A DNA stretch of 43,512 nt from Chitinophagales bacterium (GCA_013297745.1 JAAFIM010000027.1:1-43512), one strand, 5' to 3'. Positions 1 through 8,620 are shown, counted from the stretch's first letter. Made by a program: numbers and translations. Notes: generated by a model from the letters alone, not told the origin.

Positions 1-808
1 GGATAACCGTTTGCAGAGGCTGAACAATCGTTTGCGCTGGCGGGATAACCGTTTGCACTGGGATTCCATTTTGCATAAATAATAAATTATTATCTATCAA
101 TTCTCCATTGTCTATTTCTACGTAACCGCTTTTTTGCTGTTGTGGGCGGCGAAATTCCGATTGCACAAACATATTATTCACCAAGGGTTCATTTTTTCTT
201 AATCTATTATTGATGATTTCGTGCATCGCTATAGGGTAAGATACCTCTTCCAGCAAATCTTGCGAGGTGCGGGTCGTAAATCTGCGTCCTGTGTCGTCTG
301 TATATTCAAAATCCCAACTCAATACCATAACTCTTGTGCCCAGCGTGTTGAGCTTTCTAATCAAAGGCACATAATCGCCATCGGAAGCAATAAGCACGAC
401 GACATCAAACTTTTTATAAAAGGCAGTTTCTAATGCTTCTACAGCCAATAATACATCTATTCCTTTCTCTTGTTTGCCGCCGCCTTCTATAGTTTTGACG
501 GGCAAATAGTGGGTTGTTACCCCTTCTGACATTAGAATGTCGTCAAATACTCTGTCCCAATATAGGGTGTCGCCGCGTTGGCTAGCTTCCGCTGCACTCA
601 ATCTACCTCTAAAATAATGTGCATCTACTATTTGGCATAATTTGGGGTCACTATCTTCTTCCATCGCTATTTGCTGGCGTACAAAATCATGCAATCCTGA
701 TATACTCAAGCGGCTTTTGCGCTCGTGCCCATAAGCATAATAACTGCTCACGCGAAAGAAGTAGTTTCCGTCATAAAATACCCCTATTCTTTTTAATTTG
801 TCTCTCAT
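1..808 (-). CDS. NYN-domain (LabA/DUF88-type) putative RNase, partial at the window edge
   Basis: The reading frame starts at an ATG at 806-808 and runs off the left edge, so 269 residues are visible and the C-terminus is missing. The N-terminal ~170 residues match the PIN-like NYN fold: a first acidic strand with D13 (FYDGN), then KGID at D118 and SDGDY with D143 and D145. These are the metal-binding aspartates expected of an NYN ribonuclease or LabA-like protein, so the active site looks intact. About residues 245-269 form a tandem heptapeptide, QTVIPPA / QTIVQPL / QTVI, encoded by a 21-bp DNA repeat. A TATCTTTG promoter element lies 63 bp upstream. Family membership is well supported. The RNA substrate and cellular role cannot be inferred. 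Confidence 0.85.
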   Translation of the reverse strand, partial: MRDKLKRIGVFYDGNYFFRVSSYYAYGHERKSRLSISGLHDFVRQQIAMEEDSDPKLCQIVDAHYFRGRLSAAEASQRGDTLYWDRVFDDILMSEGVTTHYLPVKTIEGGGKQEKGIDVLLAVEALETAFYKKFDVVVLIASDGDYVPLIRKLNTLGTRVMVLSWDFEYTDDTGRRFTTRTSQDLLEEVSYPIAMHEIINNRLRKNEPLVNNMFVQSEFRRPQQQKSGYVEIDNGELIDNNLLFMQNGIPVQTVIPPAQTIVQPLQTVI

Positions 809-870
809 CTTTTAATTGATAATTTAACTGAAAAATGTTTATAAAATCCTTGTGATAAGGCTTTGCGCTG

Positions 871-878
871 CAAAGATA
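871..878 (-). promoter_or_regulatory. -7 promoter element of the NYN gene
   Basis: The minus strand reads TATCTTTG followed by CAGCGC, a Bacteroidota TAnnTTTG element 63 bp upstream of the NYN start. I see no good TTTG at the -33 position. A 17-bp stretch around this element recurs exactly in front of the Septu-like operon. Confidence 0.6.
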
Positions 879-952
879 GTTTTTTATCCTAATGCTTGTA
901 TCTTTTGGCTTTGTTTTTTAGCAAAAAAAATTGCTTACTTGTTTTTATTTAT

Positions 953-990
953 AAAAACGCCCATCCTTTTATTGGGAATAGGCGTTTTTT
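953..990 (-). terminator. Rho-independent terminator after ung
   Basis: AAAACGCC at 954-961 pairs with GGCGTTTT at 981-988. On the minus strand the hairpin is followed by a T-rich run just past the ung stop codon. It could work in both directions. Confidence 0.6.
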
Positions 991-1011
991 GGTTGATAAT
1001 TCTTCGCTGTA

Positions 1012-1701
1012 TTAAGCTGGCAAATGCCAATTTATAGCTGGGCGGCCTTTTTCCAACAGATAAGCGTTGGCTTGCGAAAAGTGTTTGCTGCCCAAAAATG
1101 CGTCTCCTGCCAAAGGGCTTGGATGTGCAGCCATCAATATCTTGTGCTTGCTGGCATCTATCAGGCTAGCTTTGCCTTGCGCAAATTTCCCCCAAAGCAT
1201 AAACACCACATTTTCACTTTGAGCAGATATGGCGCGGATGGTAGCATCGGTAAATTTTTGCCAGCCTATATCTTTATGCGAATTGGCTTTTTTATGTTCT
1301 ACGGTAAGTGTAGCGTTGATTAAAAACACCCCTTGTTCTACCCAAGCTTCCAAGTTGCCGTGTTTGGGAATTTGAAAACCTTCTACATCGGTAGCCAATT
1401 CTTTATATATGTTGCGCAAAGAGGGGGGAACTTTTATCCCGCGTGGTACAGAAAATGAATGCCCGTGCGCTTCGCCCTCGTTGATATAAGGGTCTTGACC
1501 AATTACGACCACTTTGACATCCGACAAAGGGACAGCATCATAAGGCGCGAATATCATAGCTGGAGGAGGATAAATAACTTTTCCTGCTGCGCGCTCATTT
1601 ACTAAAAATTGTTTGATGGCTGCAAAATAAGGTTGCTCAAATTCAGCAGACAAAGCTGTTTTCCAACTTTCACCAATTTTAATTTCTTTGATTTGTGACA
1701 T
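1012..1701 (-). CDS. ung: Uracil-DNA glycosylase, family 1
   Basis: This gene removes uracil from DNA as the first step of base-excision repair. The 229-residue length is normal for the family. The water-activating loop is GQDPY with catalytic D70. Downstream are the GVFLIN-ATLTVE segment, the SH of KKANSHKDIGW, the uracil-binding and leucine-intercalation loop HPSPLAG, and a FLGSKHFSQAN tail. One oddity is that the residue after GQDPY is I73 followed by NEGEAHG, where most family members read GQDPYHG. The rest of the active site is canonical, so I expect it to be functional. The ATG start is preceded by heptamer repeats rather than a clear promoter. It stands alone, with its own terminator at 953-990. 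Confidence 0.95.
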   Translation of the reverse strand: MSQIKEIKIGESWKTALSAEFEQPYFAAIKQFLVNERAAGKVIYPPPAMIFAPYDAVPLSDVKVVVIGQDPYINEGEAHGHSFSVPRGIKVPPSLRNIYKELATDVEGFQIPKHGNLEAWVEQGVFLINATLTVEHKKANSHKDIGWQKFTDATIRAISAQSENVVFMLWGKFAQGKASLIDASKHKILMAAHPSPLAGDAFLGSKHFSQANAYLLEKGRPAINWHLPA

Positions 1702-1707
1702 AATATA

Positions 1708-1756
1708 TTAGTTGTTAGTTGTTAATTGTTAGTGATTAGTTGTTAGTGGTTAAGGG
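1708..1756. repeat. Heptamer array TTAGTTG/TTAGTGA, seven units
   Basis: Seven consecutive 7-bp units in perfect phase (TTAGTTG, TTAGTTG, TTAATTG, TTAGTGA, TTAGTTG, TTAGTGG, TTAAGGG) begin 7 bp upstream of the ung start codon. The same family of heptamers occurs at 3592, 42270 and 43293, and in the opposite orientation near 42747. Confidence 0.8.
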
Positions 1757-1884
1757 TGTGAAATAAATTATTGGTGATAAAAAATTACGTAATAATACCT
1801 TGTAGAGACGTTGCAATGCAACGTCTCTACACCAACGCCACCAATTTTTTAAATATCGTATAACGACCAATAATTATTTCACAC
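1756..1884. repeat. MITE-like element with outer inverted repeats and a central palindrome
   Basis: The outer arms are GTGTGAAATAAATTATTGGT at 1756-1775 and its near-exact reverse complement at 1866-1884, with one base missing. At the centre, 1801-1831, is a perfect 31-bp palindrome: 15-bp arms TGTAGAGACGTTGCA around a single A. No coding capacity and no clear target duplication were found. It fills the space between the TPR gene and ung. Confidence 0.6.
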
Positions 1885-1901
1885 ACTCAACCACCAACCA
1901 C

Positions 1902-3578
1902 CTACATATTCATAAAAGCTATTTCGGCATTTTCTACCCTTTGTTGATAAGCCTGTTTTTCTTTGGCGCTCAACCCGTTTTCAGCAGGGCGAAAATATAA
2001 ACCAAACTCCATATCTTCAGCAAAACCATCTAACGACACCGCTTTATTCTCATATTTGAGTTTAAACAAGCGTTCTTTGCTACCAGTCAAAGGCTGACAC
2101 ATCAACCAGATTTCGTTGGCTTCTTCTTTATCTATACGGTATACGGTTCTTAGGTCGTTTTGTTCCGGGTTCATAATAAATAAACCGTTTGGATTGATAA
2201 ATAATACCATTTTGTTGAAAGCGTCTAGCAACAACTCGCTCATTTCTTGAGGTATTTCTTTAAATAAAGGGTTTGATTTTACCGTTATTTCTTCGCTAAA
2301 CTTCCAAACTTTACCCGTTAGCATTTTTATAAAACGCGAATTGCGGTTGTTTTCTGCTTCTGTTTCGTACATAAACAACAAACCTGCTTCTGTGCTTTGG
2401 GCTTGAGCAGCCACTTGCGCGCTGCAATAAGTTTGTATCATCTCGTCCGCATCTGGGTGAAATGCTGCCTCGGCTTTTTGCCACGCTTCATAAGCTTTTT
2501 CCAACTCGCCTTGTTCCATATAACATTTGCCCAAGTTAAAACAGGCTGTAGCTTCGTAAGTGTCGCTTTGGGCAGCTATAGCAAACTCTTCGGCAGCGCG
2601 AATATAATCGGATTCATTCATCAAAATTTCCCCTTTATAATTGTGTAATTTTGCCAAATCGTCAGCTTCTGCGTTTATACCGTTGTCCAATTCTTCTATA
2701 GCTTCTTGTATGTCGTACATAGCCAAGCGAATTTTTGCCAACAAAATATACGTATCTGCATTTTTGGGGCTAAGCATCAACGCTGTGCTACAGTCTTCCA
2801 AAGCGTCTGTATATTTTTCCAGTTTATAACGCACCGCAGCGCGTTTTAAGCTATAGTCTGCTTCGTTGGGGCGATAAGCCACGAGTATATCCCAATAAAA
2901 TTCGGCATCTTTGTACAAACCCGCTTCGGTCAAAAAGTAAGCAAAATCTGCTTTGTAATCTAAATTGTTGTCGTCCAAAGCTATCAACAGTCGATATTCG
3001 CTTTCTACTGCTGCTTGGTCTGCCAACAACTTGTGGATTGCTATTTTTTGGCGAATAATAAGCGGATTGTTGGGGCTAAAACGTTGGCAAGAGGTTAAAT
3101 CTAACAGCGCAAGTTCGTATTGGGCTGTATTTTGATAAATCTCCGCGCGCACTTTGTAAGCCGCTTCGTTGTTAAGTTTTAATATAGCGTTATTGATATA
3201 ACTCAAAGCGCTTTCATTTTCAAACTGATATACATCATAACGGGCAGCTTGTAGTTGTACTTCGGCATTAAGCGGGTCTAAAGCTAAAGCTCTGTTCACT
3301 TTTTCCGCCCATTGTTTAATTTCTCCCTGTTCGCAGGCAATATCAGCCCCTAATAAAACCGCGCCTATATGCCCATTGTCGTATTTTTCTACCTCTTGCA
3401 AACTTTCTGCGGCTTCTAAATAATTGCCTCTTTGCACCCGACACACGGCTTGATAATAATAACCAAACGCTTCATTTGGGTAGTTTTCTATAGCGTTGAT
3501 AGCCAACATTTCTACTACAGCGTGTTGAGATTTGGCGGCAGCTTGTTGCAAATCCGCAATCAATTGAGATTTTTCCAT
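1902..3578 (-). CDS. Tetratricopeptide-repeat protein
   Basis: This 558-residue protein has no signal peptide and is probably cytoplasmic. From about residue 5 to 385 it consists of successive 34-residue TPR helical pairs; a clear example is ACFNLGKCYMEQGELEKAYE with its usual small and aromatic positions. The C-terminal ~150 residues are not TPR. They form a mixed globular domain containing LFIMNPEQNDLRTVYRID, which I do not recognise. The array probably acts as a protein-binding scaffold, but no partner is visible, because the next genes on this strand are ung and an unknown ~200-residue protein. The ATG at 3576-3578 is preceded, after 13 bp, by a 22-unit heptamer array, so its promoter must lie inside or beyond that array. 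Confidence 0.85.
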   Translation of the reverse strand: MEKSQLIADLQQAAAKSQHAVVEMLAINAIENYPNEAFGYYYQAVCRVQRGNYLEAAESLQEVEKYDNGHIGAVLLGADIACEQGEIKQWAEKVNRALALDPLNAEVQLQAARYDVYQFENESALSYINNAILKLNNEAAYKVRAEIYQNTAQYELALLDLTSCQRFSPNNPLIIRQKIAIHKLLADQAAVESEYRLLIALDDNNLDYKADFAYFLTEAGLYKDAEFYWDILVAYRPNEADYSLKRAAVRYKLEKYTDALEDCSTALMLSPKNADTYILLAKIRLAMYDIQEAIEELDNGINAEADDLAKLHNYKGEILMNESDYIRAAEEFAIAAQSDTYEATACFNLGKCYMEQGELEKAYEAWQKAEAAFHPDADEMIQTYCSAQVAAQAQSTEAGLLFMYETEAENNRNSRFIKMLTGKVWKFSEEITVKSNPLFKEIPQEMSELLLDAFNKMVLFINPNGLFIMNPEQNDLRTVYRIDKEEANEIWLMCQPLTGSKERLFKLKYENKAVSLDGFAEDMEFGLYFRPAENGLSAKEKQAYQQRVENAEIAFMNM

Positions 3579-3591
3579 AGGGGAATGATAA

Positions 3592-3752
3592 TTAGTGATT
3601 AGTGATTAGTTGTTAATGATTAGTGATTAGTTGTTAATGATTAGTGATTAGTTGTTAATGATTAATTGTTAGTTGTTAATGATTAATTGTTAGTTGTTAA
3701 TGATTAATTGTTAGTTGTTAATGATTAATTGTTAGTTGTTAATAATTAACGG
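3592..3752. repeat. 22-unit heptamer array with 21-bp higher-order period
   Basis: Unbroken 7-bp phasing runs from 3592 for at least 22 units. The units TTAGTGA, TTAGTTG and TTAATGA repeat as a triplet, switching later to TTAATTG, TTAGTTG, TTAATGA, so the true period is 21 bp. It lies directly upstream of the TPR gene. Confidence 0.9.
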
Positions 3753-3765
3753 GTAGTGCGTAGGG

Positions 3766-3783
3766 GCGAACCTATGTGTTCGC
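3766..3783. repeat. Short palindrome, REP-like
   Basis: GCGAAC at 3766-3771 is inverted as GTTCGC at 3778-3783, with a 6-base loop. It sits between two tandem arrays. It may be a small REP-type dispersed sequence, though this window holds only one copy. Confidence 0.4.
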
Positions 3784-3810
3784 TCAAACAATACAAAATA
3801 TACGTCCCAC

Positions 3811-4034
3811 GCAAAGGTTGTTGTTTCCCACGGAAGGGTTGCGAACGCCAACGGAAGGGTTGTTGTGGCCAACGGAAGGGTTGTTGCGGCCAACGGAAGG
3901 GTTGTTGTGGCCAACGGAAGAGTTGTTGTGGCCAACGGAAGGGTTGTTGTGGCCAACGGAAGGGTTGTTGTGGCCAACGGAAGGGTTGTTGTGGCCAACG
4001 GAAGGGTTGTTGCAGCCAACGGAAGGGTTGTTGT
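3811..4034. repeat. 21-bp minisatellite, about 10.7 units
   Basis: Units of exactly 21 bp with core GGAAGGGTTGTTGTGGCCA start at 3832, 3853, 3874 and so on to 4021, with a degenerate unit at 3811-3831. Units at both edges are more diverged than the middle ones, which fits expansion from the centre. Because 21 is a multiple of three, several frames stay open on both strands and yield spurious ORFs (NNPSVGH and TTLPLAT heptapeptides). The array ends 13 bp beyond the stop codon of the 4047-4658 gene. Confidence 0.95.
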
Positions 4035-4046
4035 AACCCCCAAAAC

Positions 4047-4658
4047 CTAAACGGTAATGTTTGTTATATCGGAGGCTTGCCCTACGGGCTGGTCTTTTTT
4101 GAAAAAAACAAGGTAATATTCCCGCAATTCGGCGGGGGCGTTGTTGAGATTGGGGCGGCGGTCTTCGCACACGTTGCGGGTAAATTTATCCAATAAGGTA
4201 AAAGCGGTTTCACTCCCGCGGCGACAGTATAGCATTACGCCGTCCATACGTTTTTTGATGTAGCTGATAGAAACCCCCTGCACGCTTTTGCTAATTTTAG
4301 GTTGAGGTTTGAGCGTATTATTATTAACATTGCTTGTTTCGTTGGGGATAATTCCCAGCATTGCGCCCGCCGCTTCGGTATAAGTGGGGCTGTTTTTTAT
4401 CAAATTGGCCTGCAACCGCAAAAGCGTAATCATAGCTTTTTTGCTGTCGTCTTTTTCTGCCACAGCAGCGCGGTACAAATCTTTTTGAGATTCAGACGTG
4501 CTTAAGTCCTGTAAGAATTGGTCAATAATTTGGTTGGTGTTGGCTATTTGGTTGGCGTCTATATTAAGCGCACGAGCTTGGTTGTTAAGCTGGAGTTTGT
4601 AAGTAGCAGCCCAAGCGGCCAATTCTTGCTCGCTGCGGGGGATATAATCTTTGGGCAT
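4047..4658 (-). CDS. Uncharacterised ~200-residue protein with a C-terminal Fn3-like strand pattern
   Basis: The 203 residues contain no signal peptide or membrane segment. The N-terminal half is helical (IPRSEQELAAWAATYKLQL, with many Asn, Gln and Ala). About residues 125-203 have a strand-rich pattern with RRPN, ELREYYLVFF and a closing VGQASDITNITV, which resembles a fibronectin-III-like module. Similar proteins of this size are familiar from Bacteroidota genomes, usually beginning with a short IP-x-x-E motif, but I know of no assigned function. The promoter is excellent (TTTG-N21-TATCTTTG at 4736-4768). The 3' end borders a 21-bp minisatellite. The reading frame and start are secure; the function is unknown. 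Confidence 0.8.
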   Translation of the reverse strand: MPKDYIPRSEQELAAWAATYKLQLNNQARALNIDANQIANTNQIIDQFLQDLSTSESQKDLYRAAVAEKDDSKKAMITLLRLQANLIKNSPTYTEAAGAMLGIIPNETSNVNNNTLKPQPKISKSVQGVSISYIKKRMDGVMLYCRRGSETAFTLLDKFTRNVCEDRRPNLNNAPAELREYYLVFFKKDQPVGQASDITNITV

Positions 4659-4735
4659 ATAATAAGAATTTATAAAGGTTGAAAAATAAATCTATGTCAA
4701 AATAAAGAGTAACCAACCCGTTTGTTTTGGCAGCG

Positions 4736-4768
4736 CAAAGATAAAAAAATTATTCTAATTAAATCAAA
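4736..4768 (-). promoter_or_regulatory. Promoter of the 4047-4658 gene
   Basis: On the minus strand TTTG (4765-4768) is followed after 21 bp by TATCTTTG (4736-4743) and then CGCTGCC. It lies about 78 bp upstream of the start codon. Confidence 0.75.
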
Positions 4769-4837
4769 CGTTGCTAAATAAATTTTAAAAAACCGCCTAC
4801 AAATTTTAAAAAACAACTTTAGTGTTGAAATAAAAAC

Positions 4838-4845
4838 TATCTTTG
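4838..4845 (+). promoter_or_regulatory. -7 promoter element of the FG-GAP gene
   Basis: TATCTTTG followed by CGGTC lies 50 bp upstream of the ATG at 4896. The -33 box is poor; CTTTA near 4817 is the only candidate. This and the opposite promoter at 4736-4768 form a divergent pair in the 237-bp gap. Confidence 0.6.
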
Positions 4846-4895
4846 CGGTCTGATTATTTTTTATACTGTTTGTTGATTATTAAGCATAAACAATT

Positions 4896-7196
4896 ATGAA
4901 CAAGTACCATTTTACCCATTATTTTTTGTTGATGATTGGCTATTTGGGCGTGTCGCAGTTTGCACAAGCACAGTTCAACCGCCTCGCGATACCTTTTGCC
5001 GACCTACAAAACCAAGCCATTAGCAATCCGCTTGCTGGGGGGCTGGCCAACGGGCAGTTTTCGGCTGTAGATATAGACGGGGACGGATTAGCGGATTTAG
5101 CCATTTTTGACCGAGTGGGGAATGTATGGCTCACTTATCGCAACAATGGCGCGCAAAGCTTATCGGCTTATGATTTTATGCCGCAGTGGGCAAATCAATT
5201 CCCCAAAGTTGAGCAATGGGCTTTGTTGAGAGATTACGATAATGACGGGATTATGGATTTATTCGCTAATGGTAGAAACCCTACTTTGGGGCAAATTGGT
5301 ATTTCTGTGTATAAAGGGCAAAGGGGAGCGAATAACCTAATCCGTTTTGAGTTGCAAAAGCATATTATTATGTATGCGGACGCGCAGGGCGCAAATTTAT
5401 CCCATATATTTGTATCCAATGTGGATATACCCGATATAGCCGATATAGACAACGACGGGGATATGGACGTGCTGACGTTCAACGGTTTGGGAGGATATAT
5501 AGAATGGTATAAAAATGTGTCTGTGGATAGCGGTTGGGTAGCGGATAGTTTGAGATATGTGTTGGCTGACAATTGCTGGGGGCGATTTTACGAATCGGGT
5601 TTGTCCGAACAGTTGGAGTTAAGCCCGCGTATAGATAGTTGCGCGCGCTATGCGGGTTGGTTGCCGTTGAAACCAGAAGCACCACCGATTGAATTTCCCA
5701 ACGATTGGAATACAGAACACAAAACCCTGCAAACTCGCCACGCTGGTTCTGCGCTAACGACCATAGATATAAATAACGACGGGATAAAAGAGTTGTTTTT
5801 ATCCGATGTATCGTTCAATAATTTGGCTCTGGTGGCCAACAATGGCAGCCTAACCGCAGCTTGGGCAGCTAGTGAGGAAACATTTTTTCCCAGCAACTCT
5901 GTATCTGTAGATTTATCCCAATTTCCTGCCGCTTATGTGTTGGACATCAACAACGACGGGGCTAAAGATTTGGTGGTAACCCCAAGTTTGGACGAAGTGG
6001 CGGAAAATGTGCGCTGTGTATGGTTGTATGAAAATATAGGCACGAATGCAGCCCCTGTTTGGGATTATATCCAAAATGATTTTTTGGTAGAAAATATGGT
6101 GGATATGGGCAAAACTTCAGCCCCTACTTGGGTAGATTACGACAGCGACGGGCTTATGGATATAGTGGTAGGTACGGGCGGTTTTTTTGTGAATACCACC
6201 ACAGTTAGCAGCAAGTTATGGGCGTTTAAAAATGTGGGTACAATCAACAATCCTGCCTATAGATTAGTAGATACAAACTTTGCGGCTTTGAGTAGGTATA
6301 ATTTAGCCCGCATAACCCCTTCTTTTGCGGATATAGACGGAGACGGCGACCAAGATTTGATAGGAGGGGGCGAAGATGGGCGGCTTTTTTACAGTCAAAA
6401 TATAGGCACAGCGACTACAGCCAATTTTGCCGCGCCAGTGTTGGGCTATTTTAACCTTGATGTGGGTAGCAACAGCGTCGCAACTTGGGCAGATTTGGAC
6501 AACGACGGCGATTTTGATTTGGTAGTAGGCGAGCGCAACGGCAATTTGAACCATTTTGAGAATATAGGAACGGCTACAGCCGCCAATTTTTCGGCTACAC
6601 CGACCAGCTTGAGTTTTGGCAATATAGACGCGCGGCAGTTGGGTAGCAACGAGGGCAATTCTGCGCCTATTTTGTACCGTTGGAACGGGCAGTTGCAGCT
6701 TTGGACAGGGGCAGAGTTTGGGGGATTTTATCACCACGATAGCATCAGCAACAACCTAAACGGAACTTTCCGAGATAAAACCGCTTCATTTATGGGTATA
6801 GACGAAGGCAGACAAAGTATGGGGGCGGTGGCAGACATCAACGGGGACGGTTTTTTGGATGTATTGGTTGGCAACAAACGGGGCGGTATTTCTATTTATA
6901 GCTATAACCCCAACGTGGTAAGCCTAACCGAAACCCCCACTCAAGCGAATATCAGCGCATATCCCAACCCAGCAATGGACAAAGTATGGTTGAATGTGCC
7001 CGAAAGTTGGGATAATAACGCGGGTATAAGGGTAGAAATCTACAACAGTCAAGGGCAATCGCTTCAAACCCTTACCAATTACCAGCCAAAACAAAACCCC
7101 ATAGACATACAAGCGATGCCTACAGGGTTGTTATGGGTGAAAATAAGCGCGCCCGATGCGCAGCCTATAGGGTTGAAGTTGATAAAAAGCCGTTAA
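4896..7196 (+). CDS. Secreted FG-GAP/VCBS beta-propeller protein with type IX sorting tail
   Basis: The 766 residues begin with a signal peptide ending near SQFAQAQ. They continue with about nine calcium-loop repeats of the FG-GAP/VCBS type, each carrying a D-x-D-x-D-G signature: DIDGDGLADL, DYDNDGIMDL, DIDNDGDMDV, DINNDGIKEL, DINNDGAKDL, DYDSDGLMDI, DIDGDGDQDL, DLDNDGDFDL and DINGDGFLDV. About residues 690-766 form a Por secretion C-terminal domain (ISAYPNPAMDKVWLNV, then a closing basic LKLIKSR), the tag used by the Bacteroidota type IX system. I infer a calcium-binding propeller exported to the cell surface or medium; the ligand is unknown. The stop codon overlaps that of the convergent biotinyl-carrier gene: the four bases TTAA at 7193-7196 serve both. 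Confidence 0.92.
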   Translation: MNKYHFTHYFLLMIGYLGVSQFAQAQFNRLAIPFADLQNQAISNPLAGGLANGQFSAVDIDGDGLADLAIFDRVGNVWLTYRNNGAQSLSAYDFMPQWANQFPKVEQWALLRDYDNDGIMDLFANGRNPTLGQIGISVYKGQRGANNLIRFELQKHIIMYADAQGANLSHIFVSNVDIPDIADIDNDGDMDVLTFNGLGGYIEWYKNVSVDSGWVADSLRYVLADNCWGRFYESGLSEQLELSPRIDSCARYAGWLPLKPEAPPIEFPNDWNTEHKTLQTRHAGSALTTIDINNDGIKELFLSDVSFNNLALVANNGSLTAAWAASEETFFPSNSVSVDLSQFPAAYVLDINNDGAKDLVVTPSLDEVAENVRCVWLYENIGTNAAPVWDYIQNDFLVENMVDMGKTSAPTWVDYDSDGLMDIVVGTGGFFVNTTTVSSKLWAFKNVGTINNPAYRLVDTNFAALSRYNLARITPSFADIDGDGDQDLIGGGEDGRLFYSQNIGTATTANFAAPVLGYFNLDVGSNSVATWADLDNDGDFDLVVGERNGNLNHFENIGTATAANFSATPTSLSFGNIDARQLGSNEGNSAPILYRWNGQLQLWTGAEFGGFYHHDSISNNLNGTFRDKTASFMGIDEGRQSMGAVADINGDGFLDVLVGNKRGGISIYSYNPNVVSLTETPTQANISAYPNPAMDKVWLNVPESWDNNAGIRVEIYNSQGQSLQTLTNYQPKQNPIDIQAMPTGLLWVKISAPDAQPIGLKLIKSR

Positions 7197-7672
7197 ACGA
7201 ACTCTATCAACAGTTGATTTTTTTCTACAGATTGGCCTTTGACCACTTTTATTGATTTGATGCTGGCATCTGTGGGGGCTTTGATGATATTTTCCATTTT
7301 CATAGCCTCCAAGATAAGCAAACTATCCCCTTTTTTGACCGTTGCGCCTTCGGATACTAGTACAGAAAGCACGAGGCCAGGCATAGGGGCTTTGACGACG
7401 TTATGTTTTTTGGCGGCAGCGTTGCCAAAATTGAGCGCGCCGCTTAGCTGGTCTAATTCGTCTTGCAGTTGTAGCTCATATATGCGATTATTGACCGCTA
7501 TTTTAAACGTTTTAGCCTTATAATCTGTTTCTATAACGGTGGCATTGTGCGCTTGTCCGTTTATGACGATATGAAATTGGTTGGGTTTCCACTGCTGCAA
7601 ATCCCAGCGTATGTCGGCGGGGTTGATGTCAAAGGTGGCGGAGGGGTTGGAAGAGGTTATTTTGTAAGGCAT
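7193..7672 (-). CDS. Biotinyl carrier (biotin/lipoyl-attachment) protein
   Basis: This 159-residue protein has a classic biotinylation motif, EAMKMEN, with acceptor K125. The flanking half-domains are APMPGLVLSVLVSEG and APTDASIKSIKVVKGQ. The biotinyl domain occupies about residues 90-159; the N-terminal ~85 residues resemble the variable head of stand-alone acyl-CoA carboxylase carriers in Bacteroidota. It would carry carboxybiotin between the carboxylase and transferase subunits of an acetyl- or propionyl-CoA carboxylase type enzyme. No carboxylase subunit is adjacent, so the partner must be encoded elsewhere. The upstream neighbour on this strand is the broken TOPRIM gene, which is unlikely to be related. 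Confidence 0.9.
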   Translation of the reverse strand: MPYKITSSNPSATFDINPADIRWDLQQWKPNQFHIVINGQAHNATVIETDYKAKTFKIAVNNRIYELQLQDELDQLSGALNFGNAAAKKHNVVKAPMPGLVLSVLVSEGATVKKGDSLLILEAMKMENIIKAPTDASIKSIKVVKGQSVEKNQLLIEFV

Positions 7673-7678
7673 TATGAT

Positions 7679-8620
7679 TTATATGATTAAATTGTGATGA
7701 TGAGCGTAAGTATCCATTTGGCAAACAAAAAGCGCGAGGCTGAAGTTATTTGGCGCAAGTCGGTCTAAATCCTTACGCTTCTTAAAGACGGAGCTAAACA
7801 ATTCAAAGATAAAATTAGGGTCATTTTTAGCTTTGTTCTTTTCTTTATCGTTCATTTTAGCATAAGCTTTTTTCAAAAATACCGCCTTTGCATCTGCGGG
7901 TGTGAGGGTATCAGCAACGAAATCGGCGAGTAACCAAGATTCTATTTCTTCTGTGGCTATGGCGTGAACTATATGCTCTAAATTATTTTCTGGCAAATCA
8001 AAAAGCCACTTGGAGTTGATACATTCCACAATATCAGCGCGCAGCACTTCAGTATAATTCTCAGTTTGTTTGTCTGTAGGTTTGTTGATACCAAAGTTAG
8101 CGTTATCTGGCTTATCCAATTCGGCAGTATCCAAATGAATAATGATTAACTGACCTTTCGCAGTGAAAAAATTTGGTAGATTGAAAAAAACAACAGTGTG
8201 TGCTCAATAGCGTGGGGTATAAAACCCCACGCACAAAAATGGTAAAAAATGTTATATTTTCTATTTTTTTATAGAATATTTATCAGCGCGCGGGGTATAA
8301 AACCCCACGCTATTGAGCGCATATAGGAAAATTTAACTGCAAAAATCTAATTGTAAAAAAAAATGAAAAATATACTGCGAAAGGTCAGTGATTAAGTTGT
8401 TATCTTCTATGGCAAAAAAATCTTTGCAAATAGCTAAACATTTATTTCTGACCCCTTGTAGTGTGCCTATAGCGTTGGTTTTGCTGGTTTCGTCTGTGTT
8501 GTTGCTGGGTAGTAGGTTGCGGACTTGGCTGTTATCAACTTTCCAACTTTTAAGAATGTTGCGAATCACCACTTGGTCGCCTTTACCTTCCGCTATAATG
8601 CCGATATTTCCTTTAAACAT
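7679..8620 (-). pseudogene. DUF4276/RloB-like TOPRIM protein gene split by a MITE
   Basis: The 5' part starts at the ATG at 8618-8620 and the 3' part ends at 7679. Removing the 239-bp element at 8150-8388 and one 7-bp target copy restores a single in-frame gene of 231 residues across the junction (DNNLIIIHLDTAELD). The restored protein has TOPRIM features: an N-terminal IIAEGKGD with E11, a strand ending in HLDTAE with D82, and a later EEIESWLLAD motif common to DUF4276-type proteins. As it stands, the 5' part reads 17 or so foreign residues into the element and stops at 8333, so it loses the second acidic motif. The gene follows the ATPase gene by 16 bp and was clearly its operon partner. 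Recent inactivation is likely, since both halves are otherwise undamaged. Confidence 0.85.
8150..8388. mobile_element. 239-bp MITE with 15-bp terminal inverted repeats and 7-bp target duplication
   Basis: The ends are CTGACCTTTCGCAGT at 8150-8164 and its exact reverse complement at 8374-8388. TGATTAA flanks both ends (8143-8149 and 8389-8395). Inside are two large hairpin units containing GCGTGGGG and CCCCACGC, plus an inner inverted repeat starting GCTCAATAGCGTGGGGT. It has no coding capacity. A second copy in the opposite orientation begins at 43393. It disrupts the TOPRIM gene. Confidence 0.92.

Noticed and set aside
3592-4034. CRISPR or attachment-site array
   Set aside because: Both arrays are head-to-tail repeats without unique spacers.
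3756-4196. Long overlapping ORFs on both strands (CCGQRKG, NNPSVGH, TTLPLAT repeats)
   Set aside because: They are by-products of the 21-bp minisatellite; several frames are open at once and none has its own start context.
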